From Labrenzia sp. 011 (lineage in GTDB: Bacteria; Pseudomonadota; Alphaproteobacteria; Rhizobiales; Stappiaceae): DNA of 64,000 nt. The stretch is from the NCBI RefSeq assembly GCF_003075075.1, contig NZ_QCYM01000002.1:62001-126000 (forward strand). Reading direction: 5' to 3'. Position 1 is the stretch's first letter. Every line of letters starts with the position of its first letter. Positions 7,185-15,740 of the stretch are shown here, one piece after another. Below the pieces are notes generated by a model. That model worked only from the letters and a program-made list of their open reading frames with translations. It searched no databases and was not told the DNA's origin. The translations under genes were made by a program, and so were the position numbers.

Positions 7185-7898
7185 TCAGTGCATGCCGGTC
7201 ATCTGGCACAGGCTGCAGATCCTGTTGAGGTGGATCCTGTCCGCCTTGTCCACGCGAATCACGCCGCGGCGCTTCAGATCGGAAATGACGCGGCTGACGG
7301 TCTCGATGGTCAGGCCGAGATAGTCGGCAATTTCCTGGCGGGTCATGTGCAGGCGCAGGTCGCAGCTGTCATCATCCGGGTTCGTCGGCCCGGTACAGTC
7401 GAGACCGCCGCGATCAGGCACGAGATGCATGAGGAAGCTCGCAACCCGTTCCACGGCGGATTTGCGTCCCAGCAGAACCGCATGTTCATGCAGCCCGCGC
7501 ATCTGGTTGGACAGGCATCGGGCCAGGGTTCTCTGTAGCTCATTCGACTGCTCGACCTGCCTCAGTTCGACTTCCTGAACGAGGGCATCCGTCAGCGTCT
7601 CCGCCGTGCAGTCATTCTCCTCACCATTCGCCAGACCGAAGATGTCGCCCGGCTGCAGCACTTCGACCACCTGGCGACGGCCGTCGGGAAGCAGCTTGTA
7701 TAGCATTACCGAGCCACGAAGCAGTTCGTAAAGTCGCCTGGCCGGATCACCCTCGTAGTAGATGACCGCATGGGGGTCGTAGTGAACCGCCTTGCCGCCG
7801 AAATCCGAAAAGGATGTCCGGGCGGTCGCGCACACAGGCGCTCCGCCGCTCGTGGCAACTGCGCCCTGCCCCCGGGTACCAACCTCGAAATATGCCAT
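7185..7898 (-). CDS. fixK: Crp/Fnr family transcriptional regulator, FixK-like
   Basis: The 237-residue protein has a cyclic-nucleotide-binding-like beta-barrel (about residues 35-130) and a C-terminal HTH with recognition helix TIETVSRVISDLKRRGVI. The E--SR residues are those that read TTGAT half-sites. The N-terminal cysteine cluster of oxygen-sensing FNR is absent (only Cys23 there), so this looks like FixK, whose activity depends on synthesis driven by FixLJ. An unusual CxxC (Cys228, Cys231) lies close to the C-terminus. ATG 7898 is chosen for its GGAGGG ribosome-binding site. The likely target in this window is hemN. Confidence 0.85.
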   Translation of the reverse strand: MAYFEVGTRGQGAVATSGGAPVCATARTSFSDFGGKAVHYDPHAVIYYEGDPARRLYELLRGSVMLYKLLPDGRRQVVEVLQPGDIFGLANGEENDCTAETLTDALVQEVELRQVEQSNELQRTLARCLSNQMRGLHEHAVLLGRKSAVERVASFLMHLVPDRGGLDCTGPTNPDDDSCDLRLHMTRQEIADYLGLTIETVSRVISDLKRRGVIRVDKADRIHLNRICSLCQMTGMH

Positions 7899-8219
7899 GT
7901 GTCCCTCCTTCGTGCAGAATTGCACGGTCTCAGATTTGCAATGACAGCGGTTGCGTCGGCTGCCGGTGCTGCAACTTGCGCACCAAAAGTGAGGAAATCC
8001 GTCTGTTCCCGCCTGGCGCCCCGTCCGACACCAGCAGCTTGCAACCGTGAATCTAACTACTTTAATTTTCTGGAGAAATTCGGGCGACTGCGTAAGCGGA
8101 ACTACATATGGGTTGCAATGACGCAGGGACACGACATCGCAGCCGGACGGACAGCATCCGGACCCGGCTCAGGAGACCGTCCAGGCGTGGCGCCATTGCG
8201 GCCTGAACGCTCTTTGATT
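7899..8219 (-). other. Intergenic region upstream of fixK
   Basis: These 321 bp between the lone receiver gene and fixK contain no convincing ORF. On the fixK-sense strand there are two GTAGTT cores 45 bp apart (see the separate entry). I find no TTGAT-N4-ATCAA box, so FixK autoregulation by a standard site is not evident. Confidence 0.6.
8055..8109 (-). promoter_or_regulatory. Possible FixJ-binding sites upstream of fixK
   Basis: On the minus strand, ATATGTAGTTCCGC (8109-8096) and AAAGTAGTTAGA (around 8060-8055) share a GTAGTT core. The first resembles the recalled FixJ~P consensus GTAMGTAG with two mismatches. Both lie 155-210 bp upstream of the fixK ATG, which would need a leader of about 100 nt or more. 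Confidence 0.3.
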
Positions 8220-8591
8220 TTACTCCATCGCCGCGGCAATTGCCTCAATCGACAATGGTTTTCTCAGGATCTTCAGTTCCGGTATTTCCTTCAGGTGCTG
8301 CGTCAGTTTCGCCTGCGATTTTCCCGAGATCGCCAGGACCTTCGGCGGGCGCGGCATGCGTTCGAGTATGCGGACGATTTCCGTTCCGCTCATTCCCGGA
8401 AGGCCGAGATCGACAATGACCCAGTCCCCGGCGGAAATTTCAGCACCCGATATGAAGGATTCTCCGTCCGGATAGACTCTGGACGGCCGGTCGAGCCCCT
8501 CGAGCGCCAGGGCAAGCGCATCGGCGACGGCGACATCATCTTCAATAATATGAACGACCAACAGACTACATTCCCCGTATCCCGGCGACAT
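8220..8591 (-). CDS. Single-domain response regulator (stand-alone receiver)
   Basis: The product is a receiver domain only, at most 123 residues. It has the acidic pocket EDD (17-19), phospho-acceptor Asp61 in VIVDLGLPGMSG, and the conserved Lys in LRKPLS near the C-terminus. There is no output domain, so it would act as a phosphate sink, a phosphotransfer partner or an allosteric partner. It lies between fixJ and fixK on the same strand, so a role in tuning the FixL-FixJ relay is a reasonable inference. The start is uncertain: ATG 8591 has no ribosome-binding site, and a TTG about ten codons further in also fits the domain start. A TTGACA at 8632-8627 may be a -35 element. Confidence 0.75.
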   Translation of the reverse strand: MSPGYGECSLLVVHIIEDDVAVADALALALEGLDRPSRVYPDGESFISGAEISAGDWVIVDLGLPGMSGTEIVRILERMPRPPKVLAISGKSQAKLTQHLKEIPELKILRKPLSIEAIAAAME

Positions 8592-8691
8592 ACCGGGTCC
8601 GAGGTATCAGACTATGGGAGTATGGTGTCAACAGCTGTACGTGTAACTTCGTATTCGCATTATTACCTATAGAACAGCGCAGCCGGACGTC

Positions 8692-9303
8692 TCAACCGTC
8701 CGTTCTGCCTGCCAATACGATCCGCACGAGGTCCGCAGCATTGCGCGCGCCGAGTTTTTCCATGATTCGCGCCCGGTGTACCTCCACCGTCCTGGGGCTG
8801 ATGCCAAGCGTTCTGCCAGCTTCCTTGTTGGAAGCGCCGTTGGTGATTTCCTTCAGGACCTCCAGCTCGCGGCGCGTCAACATTTCGGCGCCGTGAAACG
8901 AAAGCGCGCTGTCATGCGGCTGGCGCTGCTTCATCGCGGCGATGCTTTCCTTGACCCGCTCGAGCACGGTTTCAGCGGAAAAAGGCTTCTCGACAAAATC
9001 GAAGGCGCCATTGCGGATGGCTTCGACCGCCATGGGAATATCGCCCTGCCCGGAGATGATGAAGATCGGAGCCGGGTAGTTCTCCGCGTTCAGCGCCTTG
9101 AGAATTTCGATACCGGACCGGCCGGGCATGTGGACATCCAGCATCACACACGCCGGCACCGCCTTGCTTGCCGAATTTACGAAGGTATCGCCGTCCGAAA
9201 ATGTCTCGACCACGTATCCTTCCATGTTGAACAGGACCGAAAGCGCGTCGCGAACCGCAGGGTCATCGTCAACAATGTAAATGGCTTCGGGGTCAGCTTC
9301 CAT
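8692..9303 (-). CDS. fixJ: Two-component response regulator FixJ
   Basis: The 203-residue protein joins a receiver domain (VDDD at 11-14, phospho-acceptor Asp56 in VMLDVHMPG, Lys in VEKPFS) to a LuxR/FixJ-type HTH (LTRRELEVLKEITNGASNKE, then ISPRTVEVHRARIMEKLGAR). Length and sequence fit FixJ. In rhizobia, FixJ phosphorylated by haem-bound FixL at low oxygen activates fixK. Here fixL ends 6 bp before the fixJ start, so the two are one operon, and fixK lies downstream on the same strand. Confidence 0.9.
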   Translation of the reverse strand: MEADPEAIYIVDDDPAVRDALSVLFNMEGYVVETFSDGDTFVNSASKAVPACVMLDVHMPGRSGIEILKALNAENYPAPIFIISGQGDIPMAVEAIRNGAFDFVEKPFSAETVLERVKESIAAMKQRQPHDSALSFHGAEMLTRRELEVLKEITNGASNKEAGRTLGISPRTVEVHRARIMEKLGARNAADLVRIVLAGRTDG

Positions 9304-9309
9304 TTGTGT

Positions 9310-10533
9310 CTATTCCTCACCCAGGTGGTCATCAGTGGTCTGTTCGGTCCGCGACTGCAGCGCGCCGTCGTTCGGCGGGTCGACCGGCAGCGTCAGCAGG
9401 AAGGATGCCCCGCATCCTTTCGGCGCCTCCTCAAGCTTCAGATCGCCTCCGTGATTTTGCGCAATGGAGCGGGAAATCGCCAAACCCAGCCCGACCCCCT
9501 TTTCCTTCACGCCGGTGAAGGCCCGGAACAGGCCCTCAACGAGTTCGTCCGGAACGCCCGGACCGTTGTCCTGCACCCGAAACTCGAGCTTGTCTTCGTT
9601 TCGGCCGACCGACAAGGTCACTTCCCTGACCGGCAGGTCCGCAACCGCTTCGCGGGCATTGCGCAGAAGGTTGATGAGGATCTGGCGGATCTGCACGGGA
9701 TCGGCAGGCAGCAGCGGCAGGTCGTCTTCCAGTTCGGAATGGAGAAAGGAGGAGCCGTCGCCGCTGCCCAGTTCGGCCATCTCCAGACAGTTTCTGACCA
9801 GTTCCGCCACATCGACCATCTGGCGCTCCGGCGCCTTTTTCTCGACCAGTTGCCGCATGCGCTGGATGATTTCGCTCGCGCGCTCCGCTTCGCGAACCGC
9901 CTTTCCGATCACATCGAGAATGAAGGGGTCGAGCGTGTCGTCGCTTCTTGCCTTGCGCGACACCGTCTGCAGATAGAGGAGCACGGCTGTCAGGGGCTGA
10001 TTGAGCTCATGGGCAATGGCCGCGCCCATTTCGTCGAGAGCGCTGATCCGCGTCACGTGCAGCAGTTGCGCCTGCGTCTTGGAAAGCCTGTCTTCAATCT
10101 GCTTGCGCGGCCGCAGATCCCGCAGGATGCCGATGAACTGGCGGCCGACCGGCGTGGATGCCTCGCCGACGGACAGCTCTATCGGAAACACCGTTCCGTC
10201 CTTGTGACGGCCCTGCACTTCCCGGCCGATACCGATGATCTTCTTGACGCCCGTCTCGAGATAGTTGTTCAGATAGTGGTCGTGCACGGCCGCATATTCG
10301 TCCGGCATGATCCTGCTGACATTGCACCCGAGCAACTCCGCGGCTTCGAAGCCGAACAGTCTTTCGCAGGCCTTGTTGAATGCGAGGACCAGACCGCGAT
10401 CATTGATCACCACCATGCCGTCGGCAGCCGTATCGAAGACACTTGCAAGTCGTGCCTCCGATTCACCCGCAGTTTCTTCGTCGTGATCAAAAACACTGTC
10501 GCGCGGCATCTGGGTTACCCTGGTGGCACTCAC
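9310..10533 (-). CDS. fixL: Oxygen-sensing histidine kinase FixL (haem-PAS)
   Basis: This cytoplasmic kinase of about 407 residues has one PAS domain followed by HisKA (phospho-His in IAHELNQPL) and HATPase_c. The PAS domain carries the FixL haem signature: His84 in YAAVHDHYL aligns with the proximal haem ligand of Bradyrhizobium FixL (His200), and Arg104 in IIGIGREV aligns with its Arg220, which contacts bound oxygen. The ATP-binding N and G boxes (NLLRNAREA, DNGPGVP, GVGLGLAI) are intact. There are no membrane segments. The start is GTG 10533; ATG 10509 is an alternative. It is co-transcribed with fixJ and follows the aminotransferase gene by 51 bp. Confidence 0.92.
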   Translation of the reverse strand: MSATRVTQMPRDSVFDHDEETAGESEARLASVFDTAADGMVVINDRGLVLAFNKACERLFGFEAAELLGCNVSRIMPDEYAAVHDHYLNNYLETGVKKIIGIGREVQGRHKDGTVFPIELSVGEASTPVGRQFIGILRDLRPRKQIEDRLSKTQAQLLHVTRISALDEMGAAIAHELNQPLTAVLLYLQTVSRKARSDDTLDPFILDVIGKAVREAERASEIIQRMRQLVEKKAPERQMVDVAELVRNCLEMAELGSGDGSSFLHSELEDDLPLLPADPVQIRQILINLLRNAREAVADLPVREVTLSVGRNEDKLEFRVQDNGPGVPDELVEGLFRAFTGVKEKGVGLGLAISRSIAQNHGGDLKLEEAPKGCGASFLLTLPVDPPNDGALQSRTEQTTDDHLGEE

Positions 10534-10584
10534 GTTCTTTCAAGGTTTACGGGCTTTTACGTATACCAGCAACCCATCAAACGT

Positions 10585-11793
10585 CTAAAACTCTGGCAAC
10601 CAAGCACTTATACGCCGCACCGCTTCCTGGAGATGATCTTCCCGCCGGGCAAAGCAGAGCCGCAGATAGTTTTCCCCGCCCGGACCGAAAGCCGTACCGG
10701 GTGCCAGGCCGACGCCGGTCTGGTGCACCAGATCGAGGGCGAAGCGGCGCGTGTCGGTGACACCATCGATTGAAAAGAATAGATAAAAGGCGCCCTGCGG
10801 CGGCAGAACCTTCACCCGGTTCAGACCCTTCAGACCGGAGAGCACGCATTCCCGCCCCCTTGCAGCACGCGCCACCTGCTCGCCCAGAAAGTCCCGGCCC
10901 TCCGTCAGCGCGGCCACAGCGCCCCACTGGGAAAAGGACGGAACACCCGAGGTGGAATACTGGATGAGATTTTCGATCACCTGGCCGAGAACGGCGGGCG
11001 CGGAAATCCAGCCCACCCGCCAGCCGGTCATCGCCCAGTTCTTGGACATGGAATTGACGAAGATGATCTGGTCGTCGTCGTCATCGGCGATATCGTAAAA
11101 CGACGGCGCCCGCCGGCCTTCGCCGTAGTAGAAGAACGCGTATATCTCGTCGGCGATGATCCACAATCCATGCCTGCGGGCAAGATCCAGGAACGCCTTC
11201 AGCACCGCTTCATCCGCGACCCAGCCGGTGGGATTGCAGGGCGAATTCAGGAAAAGCGCCTTCGTGCGCGGCGTGATTGCCGCCTCGACATCCTCGATAT
11301 GCAGGCGCCAGCCGTTTTCTTCCTCGCGCATGGGCACGGAGACCACTCGGGCACCGCGCAGTTCGACCGCCGCGGAAATATTCGGCCAGGCAGGGGTGGG
11401 CACGATGACTTCGCTGCCCGCGCCCGCCACCGCCTGGACGGCAAGCTGAATGGACTGCATACCGGACCCGGTGACGAAGAAGCGCTCCGGCGCGAATTCT
11501 CTGCCATAGGTGTCCCGGTGATAGGCTGCCAGCGCCTCACGCAACGGCGGAATGCCGCGCTGATACGTGTAGAAGGTTTCTCCCCGCTCAAGGGAATCGC
11601 TGGCCGCCCTGCAGATGAACTCCGGCGTGGGCAGATCCCCTTCGCCTGCCCACAGGGGGATCAGATCGTCCCTGCCCCGCCCCGCATTGAAAACTTCGAC
11701 AATTCCGCTTTCCGGCGCATTCCTGGCTTCCGGGCTGAGGCGATCGATCAGGCTGGTCAACGGGCTGGAACCTTTCATGGTAACAACTGACAT
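10585..11793 (-). CDS. Pyridoxal phosphate-dependent aminotransferase, class I/II
   Basis: The 402-residue protein is an aspartate-aminotransferase-fold enzyme. It has the substrate-binding SPCNPTGW near 184-191, the PLP-contacting ADEIY near 214-218 and Schiff-base Lys251 in SMSKNWAMTGWR. It transfers amino groups between an amino acid and a 2-oxo acid; specificity cannot be assigned from these motifs. ATG 11793 is chosen because the domain starts soon after; longer in-frame starts add an arginine-rich, unlikely leader. It lies 51 bp upstream of fixL on the same strand, so read-through is possible. Confidence 0.88.
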   Translation of the reverse strand: MSVVTMKGSSPLTSLIDRLSPEARNAPESGIVEVFNAGRGRDDLIPLWAGEGDLPTPEFICRAASDSLERGETFYTYQRGIPPLREALAAYHRDTYGREFAPERFFVTGSGMQSIQLAVQAVAGAGSEVIVPTPAWPNISAAVELRGARVVSVPMREEENGWRLHIEDVEAAITPRTKALFLNSPCNPTGWVADEAVLKAFLDLARRHGLWIIADEIYAFFYYGEGRRAPSFYDIADDDDDQIIFVNSMSKNWAMTGWRVGWISAPAVLGQVIENLIQYSTSGVPSFSQWGAVAALTEGRDFLGEQVARAARGRECVLSGLKGLNRVKVLPPQGAFYLFFSIDGVTDTRRFALDLVHQTGVGLAPGTAFGPGGENYLRLCFARREDHLQEAVRRISAWLPEF

Positions 11794-12150
11794 TTTCCGG
11801 GGCCCGCCAGGGCAAAGGCGGTCCGGAGTAAGGCGAGTGGTTGCCGGTCGCAGCCTCCCGATCCGCGGAGAAACGCGTTGATTCGCGGCGGCAAACCATA
11901 GCCGGTTTGCCGCTCGGTGAATTATCAAAGGATGTGAAGAAGACATCAACGGCGGTGATCAATTCCGGTGCTTCGCAGCAGCGTCGACGGCCGTGCAAGG
12001 CCCTGTCTTGGTCGCAAGGTGGATAGACAGAACGCAAAAGCTATGATCGGATTGTGAAAAGCCCGGCCGGACGCCGGACGCGACAAGCGCACCCGCGAGA
12101 GGCGCGCGGAAGATATCAACCCGATCGGGAGGACGGGACACCGTATCAGC
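11794..12150. other. Divergent intergenic region
   Basis: These 357 bp separate the divergent aminotransferase and hybrid kinase genes. No gene, strong palindrome or terminator is visible. A GGGAGGA purine stretch lies about 20 bp before ATG 12151 of the kinase gene. Confidence 0.5.
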
Positions 12151-15100
12151 ATGCACGGATGGATCGTGATATTGGCCGCCACGGCCTACATCCTGCTGCT
12201 GTTCGCCATCGCCAGCTATGGCGACCGCACACCGCGCCGCTATTCGTCGAGAACCGGCGGCAGACCGTTCATCTATGCCTTGTCGCTGTCGGTCTACTGC
12301 ACCTCCTGGACCTTTTTCGGCTCGGTCGGCAACGCCAGCCGGAATGGCGCCGAGTTCCTGACCATCTATATCGGGCCGCTGATCGTCTTCGCGCTGGGAT
12401 ATGCGCTGCTCAGCCGGATCATCAAGATATCCAAGGCCGAGAGCATCACCTCGATCGCGGATTTCATCGGGTCGCGCTACGGCAAGAGCCAGTCGGTGGC
12501 CGCTGTGGCAACCCTGATCGCGGTGATCGGAATCATTCCCTATATCGCCCTTCAGCTCAAGGCAGTCTCCCTGTCGATCACCACCATGATCGGGCCACTG
12601 ACGTCTCCGGGCGACATCTTTACTCCGGTCTTCGACGACATCACGCTGCTGATCGCGCTCGGCATGGCGATCTTCAGCTGGGCCTTCGGCACCCGCCATA
12701 TCGACGCGACCGAGCACCAGGAAGGGCTGATGCTGGCAATTGCCGCAGAAGCCGTCGTCAAGCTCATCGCCTTTTTGGCGGTCGGAATCTGGGTCACCTT
12801 TGCCCTGTTCGACGGCCCCGTTGATCTGGTCCGGGCCATAGCAGAAGCCCCCGAGGTGGCCGCCGTGTTCGAGAAGCCGCCCAACACCGGCAACTGGCTG
12901 GTGATGACGGTTCTCTCGTCCTTTGCGGTTCTCCTTCTGCCGCGCCAGTTTCACGTCACGGTGACGGAAAACAATTCCGACGCCGAGTTGCGCCGCGCCG
13001 TGTGGATGTTCCCGGTCTATCTGGTTCTGATCAACCTGTTCGTCATTCCCATTGCGGCCGCCGGGCTGCTGCGCTTCGGCCAGGATGTCAATCCGGACAC
13101 CTTCGTGCTGGCCCTGCCGATCGACGCCAACCAGCATTGGGTGGCCCTGTTCGCCTTCATCGGCGGCCTCTCGGCCGCAACCGCCATGGTGATCGTGGCG
13201 ACCGTCGCGCTGGCCATCATGATTTCCAACGACATCGTCGTTCCGCTGCTGCTGCGGCGGCACGGGGAGGAGGAAATCATCCGTTCCGGCGGCAAGGACA
13301 TGAGCAGCCAGCTTCTCACGATCCGGCGCCTGGCCATTTTCGCAATCCTGCTGCTGGCCTATGCCTATTACAAGGCAGCCGGCGACACCGCCGCCCTGGT
13401 CTCCATCGGCCTGCTGTCCTTCGCGGCAATCGCACAATTCGCACCGGCCTTTGTCGGCGCGCTGTTCTGGCGCCGGGCGACATCCCTCGGTGCTCTCGCC
13501 GGACTCAGCGGCGGATTTCTGTGGTGGGCCTATACGCTCCTGCTGCCGACATTCGCACAAAGCGGCCTGATCACCGGCGGCTTTCTGCAGACCGGCCCCT
13601 TCGGCATCAGCATGCTCAATCCCCAGTCGCTACTGGGGATCGAGATCGATCCCTTCATACACGGAACGCTCTGGAGCCTGTTCGTCAACATCATCCTGTT
13701 CGTGGGTGCCTCCTTCCTCAGGAAGCCGCTTCCGGCTGAAACCCTTCAGGCAAATGTCTTCGTTCCGGCGGAACTGACGCCCTCGCCCAATCTGCGCTAC
13801 TGGCGGACATCGGTTAAGGCCGGCGATCTGCAGGCGACGGTTGCCCGTTATCTCGGCGAAGAACGCACCGAGCGTTCGTTCAAGCGGTTCGCCAGCGAAA
13901 GGGGGATCCAGCTCGATCCCAACACGCTGGCCGACGCCAATCTGCTGCGGTTCTCGGAACAGATTCTGGCCAGCGCGATCGGCGCGGCGTCGTCGCGCCT
14001 GGTGCTGACGCTGATGCTGAAACGGCACGATCCCTCGACCAAGGGGGCCGTCAAGCTGCTGGACGATGCGTCCATCGCCATTCAATACAACCGGGACCTG
14101 CTTCAGACCGCGCTCAACCAGGTGCGTCAGGGCATCGGCGTTTTCGATCAGGATCTGCGGCTGATCTGCTGGAACCGCCAGTTTCGGGACCTGCTCGGCC
14201 TGCCCGCGGAATACGGCCAGGTCGGCACCTCCCTCGACGCAATCCTGCGCTACAACGCGGAACGCGGCGAGCACGGGCCGGGCCCTGTGGAGGCGATTGT
14301 CGCGGACCGGCTCGAGAAACTGGTCATGATCCAGGAAACGTTCCAGGAAAAACTGACATCGAGCGGGTCCGTCTTCGAAGTCCGGATCAGCCCGATGCCC
14401 GATGGCGGCATCGTGACGACCTATACCGACATCACGGAGCGGGTCATGGCGGAAGAAGCGCTCGCGCGGGCCAACGAAACCCTCGAACGGCGGGTCCGGG
14501 AGCGAACCGAGGAGCTCACTCACGTGAACGAGCGCCTTGTCGAGGCCACAAGGGCGGCGGAAGAAGCCAATATCGGCAAGACGCGCTTTCTGGCTGCGGC
14601 CGGGCATGACATCCTGCAACCGCTGAACGCCGCCCGCCTCTACGCTTCCGTGCTGGTCGACAAGCTCAAGGACGGCGGTGACGGCAATCTCGCAAGCAAC
14701 GTGGAATCGGCCCTGGAATCGGTCGAGGACATTCTGGGAGCCGTGCTCGACATCTCACGCCTGGATACAGGCGCCCTGAAACCGGAGCCGACCGTGTTCC
14801 GTCTCGATGAACTCTTTCGCGGCCTGGCTCTGGATTTCCGGCCAGTCGCCGAGGAAAAGGGGCTGGACCTCAGGATCGTGCCGACCGACCTCAGTGTGCG
14901 GACGGACAGGCGTCTTCTGCGCCGCCTCCTCCAGAACCTTGTGTCCAACGCGCTGAAATACACCCAGCAGGGCAAGATTCTGGTCGGCTGTCGCAGGCGG
15001 GGCAATCGTGTGCTTGTGGAGGTTCACGACACGGGAATGGGCATCCCCAAGAACAAGCAGAAAGCCATCTTCCAGGAATTCCACCGGCTGGACGACGGAA

Positions 15101-15669
15101 TGCGGATGGCAAAGGGTCTCGGGCTCGGCCTGTCCATCGTCGAACGGATCAGTCATGTGCTGGATCATCCGGTGGAATTGCGCTCGGAAGCCAATCGCGG
15201 CTCCTGCTTTTCCGTCGAGCTGCCGCGTTCGACCGCCCTGCCTGATCTGCCCCCCGTCCAGCAGGCTCCGGCGATTTCCGGCCATCTGGACGGTCTCGTC
15301 GTGGTAGCGATCGATAACGAACCGGACATCCTGAGCGGCATGCGCCATTTGCTGTCCAGCTGGAAATGCCATGTCATCGCCGCCGCCGACGATGTCGAAG
15401 CAGCCGCGCTTTTGAGCCAGGCTTCAGTGACGCCGGATGTTATCCTGGCCGACTATCACCTGGACAACGGCACCGGCATCGAGGCGATCCTGAAACTGCG
15501 GTGGAAATTCGGCGCCCAGATCCCGGCGCTTCTGATTACTGCGGATCGCAGCCGGTCGGTTCGCACGGAAGCCGGCGAAAAGGACATCACCTTCTTCAAC
15601 AAGCCGGTCAAGCCTGCCGCCCTGCGGGCCTATCTGGCCCGTTTTCAGGCAGGGCACGCGGCGGAATAG
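12151..15669 (+). CDS. Hybrid sensor histidine kinase with N-terminal sodium/solute symporter domain
   Basis: The 1172-residue protein has a 13-segment SSF (PutP-like) transporter module in about residues 1-520. It is followed by a linker, a PAS domain (about 645-760), a coiled coil, HisKA with phospho-His819 (AAAGHDILQPLNA), HATPase_c (NLVSNALKYT, GLGLGLSIV) and a C-terminal receiver with Asp1101 (ILADYHLDNGTG). This transporter-kinase architecture is that of the CbrA/NahK-ErcS'-like group, where the symporter part may sense or carry a nutrient. The LuxR-type response regulator at 18543-19223 is a plausible partner. The ligand is unknown. Confidence 0.9.
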   Translation: MHGWIVILAATAYILLLFAIASYGDRTPRRYSSRTGGRPFIYALSLSVYCTSWTFFGSVGNASRNGAEFLTIYIGPLIVFALGYALLSRIIKISKAESITSIADFIGSRYGKSQSVAAVATLIAVIGIIPYIALQLKAVSLSITTMIGPLTSPGDIFTPVFDDITLLIALGMAIFSWAFGTRHIDATEHQEGLMLAIAAEAVVKLIAFLAVGIWVTFALFDGPVDLVRAIAEAPEVAAVFEKPPNTGNWLVMTVLSSFAVLLLPRQFHVTVTENNSDAELRRAVWMFPVYLVLINLFVIPIAAAGLLRFGQDVNPDTFVLALPIDANQHWVALFAFIGGLSAATAMVIVATVALAIMISNDIVVPLLLRRHGEEEIIRSGGKDMSSQLLTIRRLAIFAILLLAYAYYKAAGDTAALVSIGLLSFAAIAQFAPAFVGALFWRRATSLGALAGLSGGFLWWAYTLLLPTFAQSGLITGGFLQTGPFGISMLNPQSLLGIEIDPFIHGTLWSLFVNIILFVGASFLRKPLPAETLQANVFVPAELTPSPNLRYWRTSVKAGDLQATVARYLGEERTERSFKRFASERGIQLDPNTLADANLLRFSEQILASAIGAASSRLVLTLMLKRHDPSTKGAVKLLDDASIAIQYNRDLLQTALNQVRQGIGVFDQDLRLICWNRQFRDLLGLPAEYGQVGTSLDAILRYNAERGEHGPGPVEAIVADRLEKLVMIQETFQEKLTSSGSVFEVRISPMPDGGIVTTYTDITERVMAEEALARANETLERRVRERTEELTHVNERLVEATRAAEEANIGKTRFLAAAGHDILQPLNAARLYASVLVDKLKDGGDGNLASNVESALESVEDILGAVLDISRLDTGALKPEPTVFRLDELFRGLALDFRPVAEEKGLDLRIVPTDLSVRTDRRLLRRLLQNLVSNALKYTQQGKILVGCRRRGNRVLVEVHDTGMGIPKNKQKAIFQEFHRLDDGMRMAKGLGLGLSIVERISHVLDHPVELRSEANRGSCFSVELPRSTALPDLPPVQQAPAISGHLDGLVVVAIDNEPDILSGMRHLLSSWKCHVIAAADDVEAAALLSQASVTPDVILADYHLDNGTGIEAILKLRWKFGAQIPALLITADRSRSVRTEAGEKDITFFNKPVKPAALRAYLARFQAGHAAE

Positions 15670-15671
15670 GC

Positions 15672-15738
15672 AGCTTCCCGTACCCGGTCAGGACCAGCGC
15701 GTCTCGGCTGTCCGCTCGGCCTGACAAGCCGGGAAGCC
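15672..15738. terminator. Possible nested hairpin between convergent genes
   Basis: CTTCCCG near the hybrid kinase stop pairs with CGGGAAG near 15730, enclosing GTCAGG/CCTGAC. The nested structure fills the gap between two convergent genes. There is no U-tract, so a terminator role is a guess. Confidence 0.3.
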
Positions 15739-15740
15739 GT

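Noticed and set aside
8776-10773. A 665-codon open frame on the plus strand across fixJ and fixL
   Set aside because: It is antisense to two genes with complete catalytic motifs. Its translation is low in family-like features and results from high-GC third-position bias.
11959-13560. A 533-codon minus-strand open frame rich in Gly, Asp, Gln and Arg
   Set aside because: It is antisense to the SSF transporter domain of the hybrid kinase; the hydrophilic composition is the usual mirror of a membrane protein.
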